Assembly (NCBI RefSeq): GCF_000429545.1
Contig: NZ_AUCB01000028.1
Location: 1 to 64,000 of the forward strand
DNA length: 64,000 bases
From: Arenibacter certesii DSM 19833
GTDB lineage: Bacteria; Bacteroidota; Bacteroidia; Flavobacteriales; Flavobacteriaceae
Direction of reading: 5' to 3'
The position numbers and the translations under genes are program-made. Below, one piece after another: positions 48,590-57,381 of this stretch (the stretch's first letter is position 1; every line of letters starts with the position of its first letter). The notes below the pieces were generated by a model. It saw only the letters and a program-made list of their open reading frames with translations, was not told where the DNA came from and did no database searches.

Positions 48590-48952
48590 GTGAAAAAAAT
48601 AAATATAAAAATCTTACTTCTTTCATTTTTGTTCACTATACCCATACACTTGGTGTATAGTCAAACAAATCAGAAAGAAAAAACACATAAAGGAGACCTC
48701 ATTGATACCAAAGGCCTTCCAGTAACTGACGGGGCGAAAAGAAATGGGAAAAGTATCATTATTACCAGAGGAACTCAAACCATGAGCGCCAGTGAAGAAC
48801 CTTTATTTATTGTAGATGGATTCGAAACGCAGAGTATTGCTCACATCTTACCTCAGGAGGTCAATTCAATTGCAATCAAAAGGGGAACGGACACTACAGA
48901 ATATGGAATAAAAGGAGCGAACGTAGTAATTCTTATCACCCTTAAAAAATAA
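48590..48952 (+). CDS. stand-alone TonB-receptor plug-like protein
   Basis: 120 residues from a GTG at 48590 (a TTG at 48584 is the alternative). Signal peptide KILLLSFLFTIPIHLVYSQ. A short stretch (GDLIDTKGLPVTDG) echoes the carboxypeptidase-D-like domain of SusC. It is followed by a plug-like core (PLFIVDGFETQSI, PQEVNSIAIKRGTDTTEYG, GANVVILITLKK), matching the SusC plug consensus, then stops. No barrel is present and none follows in other frames. It may be a periplasmic partner or decoy plug rather than a pseudogene, because the frame is clean and ends naturally. Confidence 0.65.
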   Translation: MKKINIKILLLSFLFTIPIHLVYSQTNQKEKTHKGDLIDTKGLPVTDGAKRNGKSIIITRGTQTMSASEEPLFIVDGFETQSIAHILPQEVNSIAIKRGTDTTEYGIKGANVVILITLKK

Positions 48953-49013
48953 CTTGTAATTAATATTATTTACTAAACAGAAATTTACAAAAATCATAAA
49001 CTATAAAATTGAG

Positions 49014-50654
49014 ATGAAACATTTTTGCTATTTAACAGTATTGATATTGATTTGGTTACAATGGGGTTGTAAACAAGAACAATTCAAACCGGAAGATTTT
49101 TCACATGCCATTGAAAATGGTGAAAAAGCCAACGAAGGTTACCGAAGAAGTTTAAACCTAACTAAAGCTTGGTTAGAGCATGTAGATCCGGAAAGTGGTT
49201 TAATACCTACCACCTTAGTGGACGGAAGAAAAGATTTTTGGGAAGTTGAGAATTCCGCAGCTGATAATTACCCGTTTATGGTGTTAGCTGCATATTTGCT
49301 GGATGACAGTTTATATCAAGGTGAAATGCTAGATATTCTACATAAAGAGAAGGAGTTGACTTCTAGAGTTCGGACTTTACCCGATACCTATCAATTTTCA
49401 ACCAAAAAGTTTAAGCGTGAAGAACCTGATATGAACTGGATTCTTTTTGGATCTGCCGAGTATATTAAAGATGGATTGTTGCCTTTGTTGGAATTTATTG
49501 GAGATTCTCCCTGGAATAGTCGTATGATGGAGATGTTGAATGATCTTCCATATGTTTATAATGTTTTAAAGGAAATAGAATTAGACGATAAACAAGGTGG
49601 ACAAGGACATTACCTAGCAGCATCGGAGGAAGTAAATGGCGAAATGTTACAAATTCTTTCTAGGGTGTATTGGATGACAGGAGATAAGAAGTATCTCGAT
49701 TGGGCGGTTAAAATAGCAGATTATTACCTAGGAGGAGAACATGATTTAACTCAATCGGAGTATTTAAGACTGAGAGACCATGGTTGCGAAGTAATTGGTG
49801 GGTTGAGCGAACTATACGTAACACTTAACTATGTTAATCCAGAACTCAAAAAAAAATACCAGAATAATCTTCATAAACTCTTGGACAGGGTCTTAGAAGT
49901 GGGGCGGAACGAAGATGGTATGTTTTTCAATGCCATCAATGCAAAAACAGGTGTGGTTAAAGACAGTATGATAGTAGATAATTGGGGATACCTTTTAAAT
50001 GCCCACTATTCTGTTTATTTAATCGATGGGAAAGAAGAATACCGTAATGCCTACTTCGAAGCTATTAAGCATCTAAACTCCAAATACCGAAATTTTAAAT
50101 GGGAAGGTACAAGTGTTGATGGTTATGCAGATGCAATAGAAAGTGCCATTAACCTATACAACAGGGAACCTGATGCATCATTGAAAGAATGGATGGATAG
50201 CGAGATTAAGGTAATGTGGGACATGCAAAAGAATAACGGTATAGTTAGTGGCGTCTACCCAGATGGGAATTTTACCCGGACCAGTATCATGTATAGCTTG
50301 TGGAAAACAAAAGGTATACATTGTAGCCCTTGGAGAGAAGACCTGAAGTTTGGTGCTGAAGTAAATGGAGAAGATCTTATGATAGCCATAAAAGCAGATC
50401 GACCATGGAAAGGCAAATTGACTTTTGACCGCCAAAGACATAAGGAAATACTGCATTTGCCCATAGACTACCCGCGTATCAATCAATTCCCTGAATGGTT
50501 TATAGCTGATCGGGAGAAAAAGTATGTGTTGGTTTCTTCTAATCAAAATTTAAATGGACAATACTCCGGTGATGAGTTAATCGAAGGAATCACCATTAAT
50601 TTGGAAGATGACAGGCCCGTGTTTATCAAAATAAGATTGGATTCAGAGAATTAA
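49014..50654 (+). CDS. unassigned lipoprotein with alpha-barrel (six-hairpin glycosidase-like) features
   Basis: 546 residues. Lipoprotein signal ending LIWLQWGC. The body is rich in Trp/Tyr helical repeats typical of (alpha/alpha)6 enzymes: RSLNLTKAWLEHVDPESGL, VYWMTGDKKYLDWAVKIADY, LRDHGCEVIGGLSELYVTL, DNWGYLLNAHYSVYLIDGK, VDGYADAIESAINLYNR. The C-terminal 130 residues look like a beta domain. I do not recognise the family. Its location in the operon suggests a surface or periplasmic glycosidase or lyase. Confidence 0.6.
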   Translation: MKHFCYLTVLILIWLQWGCKQEQFKPEDFSHAIENGEKANEGYRRSLNLTKAWLEHVDPESGLIPTTLVDGRKDFWEVENSAADNYPFMVLAAYLLDDSLYQGEMLDILHKEKELTSRVRTLPDTYQFSTKKFKREEPDMNWILFGSAEYIKDGLLPLLEFIGDSPWNSRMMEMLNDLPYVYNVLKEIELDDKQGGQGHYLAASEEVNGEMLQILSRVYWMTGDKKYLDWAVKIADYYLGGEHDLTQSEYLRLRDHGCEVIGGLSELYVTLNYVNPELKKKYQNNLHKLLDRVLEVGRNEDGMFFNAINAKTGVVKDSMIVDNWGYLLNAHYSVYLIDGKEEYRNAYFEAIKHLNSKYRNFKWEGTSVDGYADAIESAINLYNREPDASLKEWMDSEIKVMWDMQKNNGIVSGVYPDGNFTRTSIMYSLWKTKGIHCSPWREDLKFGAEVNGEDLMIAIKADRPWKGKLTFDRQRHKEILHLPIDYPRINQFPEWFIADREKKYVLVSSNQNLNGQYSGDELIEGITINLEDDRPVFIKIRLDSEN

Positions 50655-50676
50655 TTCAAGGTTAATTGATTTTATT

Positions 50677-51378
50677 ATGAAATATAGAATTATTATAATC
50701 ATTATCCTGATGGCCTTTCTTTCTCCCGGATGTACAACGCAAAAAAATATTAGGGAAGGGTATGAATGGAGTGATTTCTTTTGGAGGAATGAAGAGGACG
50801 CTTCCAAACCCCGGATATTATTTATTGGTAATTCCATAGTTAGACAATTTTACAATGATATTTGTCCCATTTTGGAAAAAGAAGGTTTTAACTGCGACCG
50901 GTATTCTTCTTCCAGAAGTATAGTTGATCCTGCTTTGTATCGTGAAACTAAAATAGCAATGGCAAAATACGATCATACCGTTATCTATTTTAACAATGGT
51001 CTTCATGGTTGGCACCTTAATGTAGAACAGTATGGAAAAGGGCTGAGAAAGTATGTGAAATTTTTAAAATCACAAAAAGCAAAAAATGCCATTCTTGTAT
51101 TTGCATTAACCACTCCATACCCTTCAAATAAACCTGGCGAAAAAATGGCTCCAAGAAATCTGGAAGTGTTAAATCGAAACGGTATTGCAAGAAAAATTAT
51201 GAAAGAGTATGATATCCCGGTAATTGACCTATATGGTCTTGTAGAACCTGAACTTGATAAATATAGCAAATCAAAAGGGGATGTTCATTACAATCAAAAA
51301 GGCATAGAGCTAATGTCAGATTATATCAGTAATAAAATGGTTAAATTATTTGAAGAGCATAACAAATCTTCAAAATAA
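50677..51378 (+). CDS. SGNH/GDSL-type hydrolase lipoprotein
   Basis: 233 residues. Lipoprotein signal ending MAFLSPGC. SGNH blocks: ILFIGNSIV with nucleophile S53, NNGLHGW with the block III Asn, and KGDVHYNQKG with D202 and H204. Block II glycine is harder to place. SGNH enzymes in glycan loci are usually carbohydrate esterases, for example removing acetyl groups, so the substrate may be acylated. It lies 22 bp after the alpha-barrel lipoprotein gene. Confidence 0.85.
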   Translation: MKYRIIIIIILMAFLSPGCTTQKNIREGYEWSDFFWRNEEDASKPRILFIGNSIVRQFYNDICPILEKEGFNCDRYSSSRSIVDPALYRETKIAMAKYDHTVIYFNNGLHGWHLNVEQYGKGLRKYVKFLKSQKAKNAILVFALTTPYPSNKPGEKMAPRNLEVLNRNGIARKIMKEYDIPVIDLYGLVEPELDKYSKSKGDVHYNQKGIELMSDYISNKMVKLFEEHNKSSK

Positions 51379-51390
51379 ATAGACATAAAT

Positions 51391-51567
51391 ATGAAGTATT
51401 TACTATTGGCTATTGGGTTTTTCTTGGGGTTAATGGGATGTGCAAAGCCTGAGAAAATGTCATTAATTAATGCGTTGGATATCGAAAATACAACAAAAGA
51501 AACCGATTGGAGAATGGATATTTATAATTCAATATGTTTTCTAATGTTAGATTTTGAATCTGAATAG
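51391..51567 (+). pseudogene. 58-aa lipoprotein N-terminus, probable gene remnant
   Basis: ATG at 51391, 12 bp after the previous stop. A clear lipoprotein signal (YLLLAIGFFLGLMGC) and 40 further residues end at TAG 51565-51567. The peptide after the signal (LINALDIENTTKETDWRMDI) looks like the N-terminus of a secreted enzyme. No continuation is visible in other frames, so the operon's last gene seems to have been deleted. A genuine small lipoprotein is possible. Confidence 0.55.
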
Positions 51568-51721
51568 AATATTTTAATTATATGTTAAAAATAATTGTAT
51601 ATTGACTTTCATTTAGGGTAAGGTAGACCAATCGATAATGTTTCCACAATAAATTGTAAAAGCGCTGCATCCTATGTGCCGAATTTGTATTAAGTTTTTA
51701 AATAACCTTTTACATTTTAAA

Positions 51722-51757
51722 TTTGAAACTTATTGTATATAATTCATTTTATTTTTG
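51722..51757 (+). promoter_or_regulatory. candidate promoter of the second sigma factor gene
   Basis: TATTTTTG (51750-51757) fits the Bacteroidota -7 consensus TAnnTTTG. TTTG at 51722-51725 could be the -33 box, although the 24-bp spacing is longer than usual. It lies 64 bp before the start codon at 51822 in a 254-bp gap. Confidence 0.4.
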
Positions 51758-51821
51758 AGTTCAACCGTAATGGAAAATAAGAAAGAGTAGCTCTAGTATA
51801 GGGTTTTTAAAAGCGAAAAGA

Positions 51822-52415
51822 ATGTATGTAGATGAAGCTAAATCAGAAAGAATTTTGATCTTGGACCTTAACAAGGGCAATGAGCAGGCATTTCGTAAAC
51901 TTTTCGATACTTATGGCAACGATATTTATACCTATAGTTTGAGTCTTTTGAAATCCCCGGACAGCGCCAAAGAAATAGTTCAAGATGTATTTTTGAAAGT
52001 TTGGTTGAAGCGGAAAACTATTAATCCCGATCAGTCATTTAAATCCTGGGTGTTTACGATTGCGCGAAACCTTTCCTTCAATGTTTTACAAAAATCTGTC
52101 AATGATAAAAAACTCAAACAGGAGATATTTTACCAACGGCAAGAGGCATATAGCCATATCGACAGAGGTTTTCAAGAAGCAGAATTTGAATTATTGAGAT
52201 TAAAAGCCATTGATACTCTTCCACCAAAACGAAGGTTAATTTTCAAAATGTCTCGAGAAGAAGACAAAAGTTACCAAGAAATAAGTGTAGTATTGAAAAT
52301 TTCCGTTAGTACTGTAAAAAACCAGATGAGTAAATCGCTAGGAACAGTTAGGACATTTTTACAAGCTAATGGTGATCTCACACTTCTGATCGCTTATGTT
52401 TTTTTAATTATATAA
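51822..52415 (+). CDS. ECF-type RNA polymerase sigma factor (2)
   Basis: 197 residues. Region 2: AFRKLFDTYGNDIYTYSLSL and KEIVQDVFLKVWLKRK. Region 4: LPPKRRLIFKMSREEDKSY and VSTVKNQMSKSLGTVRTFL. A hydrophobic C-terminal tail (LTLLIAYVFLII) is present. The next gene is its FecR partner in the same direction, the standard order. It probably drives susCD pair 3 and the enzymes beyond it. Confidence 0.93.
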   Translation: MYVDEAKSERILILDLNKGNEQAFRKLFDTYGNDIYTYSLSLLKSPDSAKEIVQDVFLKVWLKRKTINPDQSFKSWVFTIARNLSFNVLQKSVNDKKLKQEIFYQRQEAYSHIDRGFQEAEFELLRLKAIDTLPPKRRLIFKMSREEDKSYQEISVVLKISVSTVKNQMSKSLGTVRTFLQANGDLTLLIAYVFLII

Positions 52416-52587
52416 GAAACCTTGGGTTTTACTAGGTTGTTTACTTATTTTTTTTGGTCCTATTCACTTCTTTCTTGCAAATTTCTTCAAACGAGCATAA
52501 ATTTTTTAAAAAAAAGCGTAGATATGATAGTACTTTTTTTGTGCTCAACTGTATTATATATAGTTGCATGTTTATATAAACAAATTA

Positions 52588-53799
52588 ATGAGCGATTCTG
52601 ATAACATAAAAATATTACTTCGAAAATTTGCAACCCGTCAATGCTCACAAGATGAGATTGAAGAACTAATAGTCTTTTTTAAAAAAGAGACATCTTCCAA
52701 CCTGCTACCGACTGTTGAAGAAGTATTGCCCCTATTGGATCGGACTGTCGAGATGGACGTATTGTCCGCTGACCAAATTTTCGATGAAATTATTTCTGGT
52801 GGAAAGTCCAAAAGGAGTAGTTCTTTTTCGACAATGGGTAAAAAGGGCTTTGGAAAAAAATATGTGTCTGCTGCTGCGTTGGTTCTAGGGCTGTTTTCCA
52901 TTATTTATTTATATCAAATGCAAACGGTCGACAACGGAAATCAAAGGCTTAGCAATGGCCTTAACTACCATTCTGTTGATTCATTAAATATGCGTTCGGA
53001 AGAAATTACGCTTTTGTTGGAGAATGGAATTATAAAGGTTATTTCTGAAGAAGGTACCTCTGAAGTGATGGACAAGAATGGAAATGTTGTTGGTAAACAG
53101 AGGGGCAATCAATTGGTTTATGAAGTTAAATCTTCCCCTGAAGAATTAGCATATAACACCTTGACTGTGCCATTTGGTAAAAAATTCGAGCTATTGCTCT
53201 CGGATGGAACAATAGCCCATTTGAATGCGGGAACTTCTCTGAAATATCCAGTAACGTTTTTGCCAGGAAAAGAAAGGCAGGTTTTCTTGAATGGTGAAGC
53301 TTTTTTTGATGTTGCGAATGACTTAGATCATCCTTTTGTGATAAATGCGGATGAACTTAATATTCGTGTTTTGGGAACAAAATTCAATGTTTCGACCTAT
53401 GCTGAGGATGACGTAACCGATGTGGTATTAGTAGAGGGTTCTGTAGGGTTGTACACCGAATCCGAAAAATTTGATAAAGGTAGTTTCTTGTTGAAACCTG
53501 GTAATAAAGGAAGTTTTAATAGGTTGGAAAGCACTATTACATCAGAAATAGTTTTAACCAGTATTTATACATCATGGATCAATGGTGAGCTGGTTTTTAG
53601 AAATATGACCTTTGAAAATATCCTCACAAAATTGGAGCGTAACTATAATGTTTCCATTACTAATGAAAACTTGGAAATGGCCAACGAAAAATTCAATGCC
53701 AGTTTTAGAAATGCATCCATAGAAAAAGTATTGGAGTACTTTCAATCGGTCTATAAGTTAAATTTTACGATCCATGGGAAGGAAATTATAATTCACTAA
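52588..53799 (+). CDS. FecR-type anti-sigma factor (2)
   Basis: 403 residues from the ATG at 52588 (MSDSDNIKILLRKFATRQC); a start at 52564 adds eight. One membrane span (YVSAAALVLGLFSIIYLYQM) separates the N-terminal sigma-binding region from the periplasmic FecR domain (LTVPFGKKFELLLSDGTIAH, GEAFFDVAND). A DUF4974-type C-terminus follows (LVFRNMTFENILTKLERNYN). It transmits the occupancy of SusC3 to the sigma factor. Confidence 0.93.
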   Translation: MSDSDNIKILLRKFATRQCSQDEIEELIVFFKKETSSNLLPTVEEVLPLLDRTVEMDVLSADQIFDEIISGGKSKRSSSFSTMGKKGFGKKYVSAAALVLGLFSIIYLYQMQTVDNGNQRLSNGLNYHSVDSLNMRSEEITLLLENGIIKVISEEGTSEVMDKNGNVVGKQRGNQLVYEVKSSPEELAYNTLTVPFGKKFELLLSDGTIAHLNAGTSLKYPVTFLPGKERQVFLNGEAFFDVANDLDHPFVINADELNIRVLGTKFNVSTYAEDDVTDVVLVEGSVGLYTESEKFDKGSFLLKPGNKGSFNRLESTITSEIVLTSIYTSWINGELVFRNMTFENILTKLERNYNVSITNENLEMANEKFNASFRNASIEKVLEYFQSVYKLNFTIHGKEIIIH

Positions 53800-53895
53800 T
53801 ATTCAAAAAAACAGATGTGTATGATATGAAACATAAAAATTAAGACCAAAATTAGATATGAAGATTATATCGTTTGCAAAAAATAACAGTAATAA

Positions 53896-53930
53896 AAAAT
53901 CCGGGAAATGTTCGAGCATTCCCCGAATTA
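53896..53930 (+). promoter_or_regulatory. hairpin in the fecR2-susC3 gap
   Basis: AAATCCGGGAAATG pairs with CATTCCCCGAATT around a 6-nt loop with two mismatches; no T-run follows. The same gap carries a coupled 11-codon ORF (ATG 53947) whose TGA overlaps the susC3 ATG. A translational or attenuation role is possible. Confidence 0.4.
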
Positions 53931-53978
53931 TAAAGGTATGATCTTAATGAAAAAACCACATTTAAACATTACAAAAGT

Positions 53979-56900
53979 ATGAAAAAACTTCTTATTCTTA
54001 AAAGGAGGTCTGGCTCAGTTAGTAAACTGTCACTTAAGATGAAACTTAGTACGCTGATTATTCTTGCTACTTTATTTTCCCTACAAGCGAATACGTCGTA
54101 TTCGCAGCGGACAAAGATATCGTTGCATTTAGCAAATGTCACGGTTAAATCGGTGCTTGATCAGATCGAAAGTAGTACCGATTTTAGATTTGCCTATAAA
54201 TTAAAGGATGTCGACTTAAGCAGAAAAGTAAGTGTCAATGTCCAAAATGAACTGGTAACTCAGGTAATAAAGGATGTATTTATAAATTCTGAAACTACCT
54301 TCAGTGTAATTGACCTTCAAATTTTTCTTGTCAAAAAAGAAGTTCCTGGGTTAGGGGGAGTAAACAGCGATTCCCAATTTAACGATTTACAGCAGACGGA
54401 TATTAAAGGCTCTGTTGTTGATAAGGATGGTGCACCATTACCAGGAGCCAGCATCATCGAAAAGGGAACCACCAATGGAACCCAATCAGATTTTGATGGA
54501 AATTTTAATATTACAGTATCTAGTGCCAATGCCGTTTTAGTGGTATCCTATATCGGATTTTCTACTAAAGAGATACCTGCTGACGGAAAGTCCAATATAA
54601 TAATAGGATTAGAGGAAAGTAGTGATAACCTTGATGAAGTAGTGGTTACGGCCCTAGGTATCAGTCGTGAGAAGAAAGCTTTGGGTTATGCAGTTCAAGA
54701 AGTGCAAGGAGAAATTTTCGAAAAAAGCAAAGAACTGGACTTGAACAATAGTTTGAACGGTCGAGTTTCCGGTGTGTTTATTAGCCAAGGTAGGTCGAAC
54801 CTAGGAACTTCCAATGCTAGGATCGTGATTCGTGGAGAATCGTCTATTGGCGGTAATAATACACCACTGTATATTGTTGATGGTTTTCCAGCAAGTTTCA
54901 TCAATCCCAACGATGTAGAGTCGCTATCGGTTCTTAAAGGGCCGGCCGCAACGGCACTTTACGGTTCCAGGGCAGCTGCGGGTGTTATTGTAATCACCAC
55001 TAAAAGTGGGAAAAAATCGCAAGGCCTTTCTGTGGCAATCGGATCGAGCGTAACCATGGCCAACCCAGCGGTATTGCCGGATTATCAAACAGATTACGGT
55101 CAAGGTTTGGGGGGCGTCTATCAGCCCGGGGTCGATCTTTCGTGGGGGCCTGCCTTTACATTGCCATCCATTCAGCAATTATGGGGGGGCAATGAATGGA
55201 GGCCATACACCAATGCTGTTGAAGAAGCCTATGATACCGGATATACTCTTAATAATAACGTAGCTATTTCAGGCGGGGATGAGAAATCTGATATTCGTTT
55301 AAGCTATACCGATGTAAGGCAAAATGGCATGGTACCGAATACGGAGTTTAAAGAGCATACCATCGATTTGAACACCAACCGTAATTTTACCGATAAATTT
55401 TCTGTGAGAGTGGGCGTTAAATACAGATTGACCGACATTCCCAATAACGGAAGTTTCGACCCAAGGTTCATTCCCTTAAATGTAGACCCCGAGGTTTTAA
55501 AAAAGCGCGTAGATGAGAATGGTAATCAAATCATGTATAAATCGCAGACCGATAACCCTTATTTCAATTTATACGAAGACCAAAATTTAAGCCAGTCCAA
55601 AAGTTTGTCTGCCAATATAAGCCTAAACTATAAATTTACAGAACAGCTGAGCCTTTTGGTTCGCACTTCATTGGGAGATTTTAATGGCAAGACTGAAAAT
55701 AAAGGTGCATTTGGACACGCAGGTGCCGGGAAGGAATTTGGATCCTATCACTTCAACAAGTACTCATCGAACGAGTCGAATACAGATTTTTTGCTTACCT
55801 ACGCTACGGATTTCAGTAATTGGACCTTAAAAACATCTGCGGGTGGCAACCACCTCCATTATAATAGAGAAAACATTGCGGTAAGCGTGTCGCAATTACT
55901 TACAGAAGGTACTTTTACTGCGGCCAACTACAGGCAGTTTCCAAGAACGACCAGTGCCGTTGGACCTGAAAAAACAGTTAATAGTTTATACGCATATGCC
56001 AATATCGGCTTTAAAGATTATGCGTATTTAGATTTGACTGCACGTAACGACTGGTCTTCCGCATTGCCGGAAGCGAACAATAGTTTCTTCTATCCATCTG
56101 CCAGTTTGAGCGTTTTGATACATAATTTAGTTGAATTGCCTGGCTTTATTGATTTTTGGAAGATAAGGAACAATTATGCAGAGGTTGGTAACGACACCAG
56201 CGCCGGAAGATTGCAGTATCTTTATTTATTTACACCAGGTATCAATGGCGTAGCTGGAATAGGTGAAGAAAGTACATTTCCAGAACTCAATTTAAAGCCC
56301 GAGATCAGTTCGGCTTATGAGATTGGAACCGAATTTAAACTATTTAACAACAGGTTCAACCTTGATTTTACCTACTACAATTCGGTTACCGAAAATCAAA
56401 TTTGGAGTGTTCCGGTATCCGATGTTACAGGATATACAAGAGCTGTCAAAAATGTGGGTAAGGTAAAGAATACAGGTTATGAGGTTAGTGTAGGAGGCAC
56501 TCTTATAAAAAACAATAATTTTAGCTGGCAGACCAGCCTTAATTGGTCATCAGATAAGTCGGTCGTTCAAGAGTTGGACCCAAACAATCCAGATTTGTCA
56601 TTTACTCAAAGTGTGGCGTCCAATACCTTTATTATTGATAGGGCCGGTGACCAAAGAGGGCAGATTTACAGTAAAACGGCCCGTACATTTATCTATGATC
56701 CAACCTTACATAACTCGAGCTTAAAACAGTACGACGGCCAACGCTACCACGATGCGGCAAAAGATTTGCCCCGTGTGGCCGATATGGATGTAATAGGCAA
56801 TGTAAATCCGGACTGGATAGCTGGCTGGGAAAATACATTCACCTTTAAAAATTGGTCTTTGGGGGCCTTGATCACAGGTGTATATGGCAATAGTTTTTAT

Positions 56901-57350
56901 GCTGGTTTCGAGAAAAATTTTGTCGGCGATGGTTTTGCCCCTATAACAGGAGGAAATAGGGATGCGATACTACCGGAAGGGGTTTGGGATAGTCCTACGG
57001 GAATTCGTCCATTTGAGCCTGGCGACGAAATTACCGCTGGTCTGCTATACGGAGATTACCTCACGGATGGTGAGATAAATGATATATGGGTAAGGGATGG
57101 GTCTTTTGCAAAACTCAAGGAACTCTCCTTATCTTATACCATACCCTCCAAGCTGCTTGAGAATATGTTTTTCAAGGATGTAAGATTTACCGTATTGGGG
57201 CGGAATTTGTACACGCTCACCGATGTAAAGTATGTAGATCCTGAAATATTTGTGAACAATTCTCAAGTGGGCACCACCCCAGGGATTTCGCGCAGCGGAA
57301 CCATTCCCATGGCTAGAACGTGGTCATTCAACGTTAATCTCCGATTTTAA
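53979..57350 (+). CDS. SusC-type TonB-dependent receptor with STN domain (pair 3)
   Basis: 1,123 residues. Signal sequence (LSTLIILATLFSLQANTSYS), STN domain (KISLHLANVTVKSVLDQIES), carboxypeptidase-D-like domain (GAPLPGASIIEKGTTNGTQS), then DEVVVTALGISREKKALGYA. The VTALGI variant after the TonB box marks a SusC lineage different from the two VVVGYG types here. Plug (IRGESSIGGNNTPLYIVDGF, VLKGPAATALYGSRAAAGV) and barrel ending SFNVNLRF. It imports glycan fragments and signals through FecR. Confidence 0.95.
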   Translation: MKKLLILKRRSGSVSKLSLKMKLSTLIILATLFSLQANTSYSQRTKISLHLANVTVKSVLDQIESSTDFRFAYKLKDVDLSRKVSVNVQNELVTQVIKDVFINSETTFSVIDLQIFLVKKEVPGLGGVNSDSQFNDLQQTDIKGSVVDKDGAPLPGASIIEKGTTNGTQSDFDGNFNITVSSANAVLVVSYIGFSTKEIPADGKSNIIIGLEESSDNLDEVVVTALGISREKKALGYAVQEVQGEIFEKSKELDLNNSLNGRVSGVFISQGRSNLGTSNARIVIRGESSIGGNNTPLYIVDGFPASFINPNDVESLSVLKGPAATALYGSRAAAGVIVITTKSGKKSQGLSVAIGSSVTMANPAVLPDYQTDYGQGLGGVYQPGVDLSWGPAFTLPSIQQLWGGNEWRPYTNAVEEAYDTGYTLNNNVAISGGDEKSDIRLSYTDVRQNGMVPNTEFKEHTIDLNTNRNFTDKFSVRVGVKYRLTDIPNNGSFDPRFIPLNVDPEVLKKRVDENGNQIMYKSQTDNPYFNLYEDQNLSQSKSLSANISLNYKFTEQLSLLVRTSLGDFNGKTENKGAFGHAGAGKEFGSYHFNKYSSNESNTDFLLTYATDFSNWTLKTSAGGNHLHYNRENIAVSVSQLLTEGTFTAANYRQFPRTTSAVGPEKTVNSLYAYANIGFKDYAYLDLTARNDWSSALPEANNSFFYPSASLSVLIHNLVELPGFIDFWKIRNNYAEVGNDTSAGRLQYLYLFTPGINGVAGIGEESTFPELNLKPEISSAYEIGTEFKLFNNRFNLDFTYYNSVTENQIWSVPVSDVTGYTRAVKNVGKVKNTGYEVSVGGTLIKNNNFSWQTSLNWSSDKSVVQELDPNNPDLSFTQSVASNTFIIDRAGDQRGQIYSKTARTFIYDPTLHNSSLKQYDGQRYHDAAKDLPRVADMDVIGNVNPDWIAGWENTFTFKNWSLGALITGVYGNSFYAGFEKNFVGDGFAPITGGNRDAILPEGVWDSPTGIRPFEPGDEITAGLLYGDYLTDGEINDIWVRDGSFAKLKELSLSYTIPSKLLENMFFKDVRFTVLGRNLYTLTDVKYVDPEIFVNNSQVGTTPGISRSGTIPMARTWSFNVNLRF

Positions 57351-57381
57351 CCTTACACTAATTTAAATCAAAGGAAAAGAA

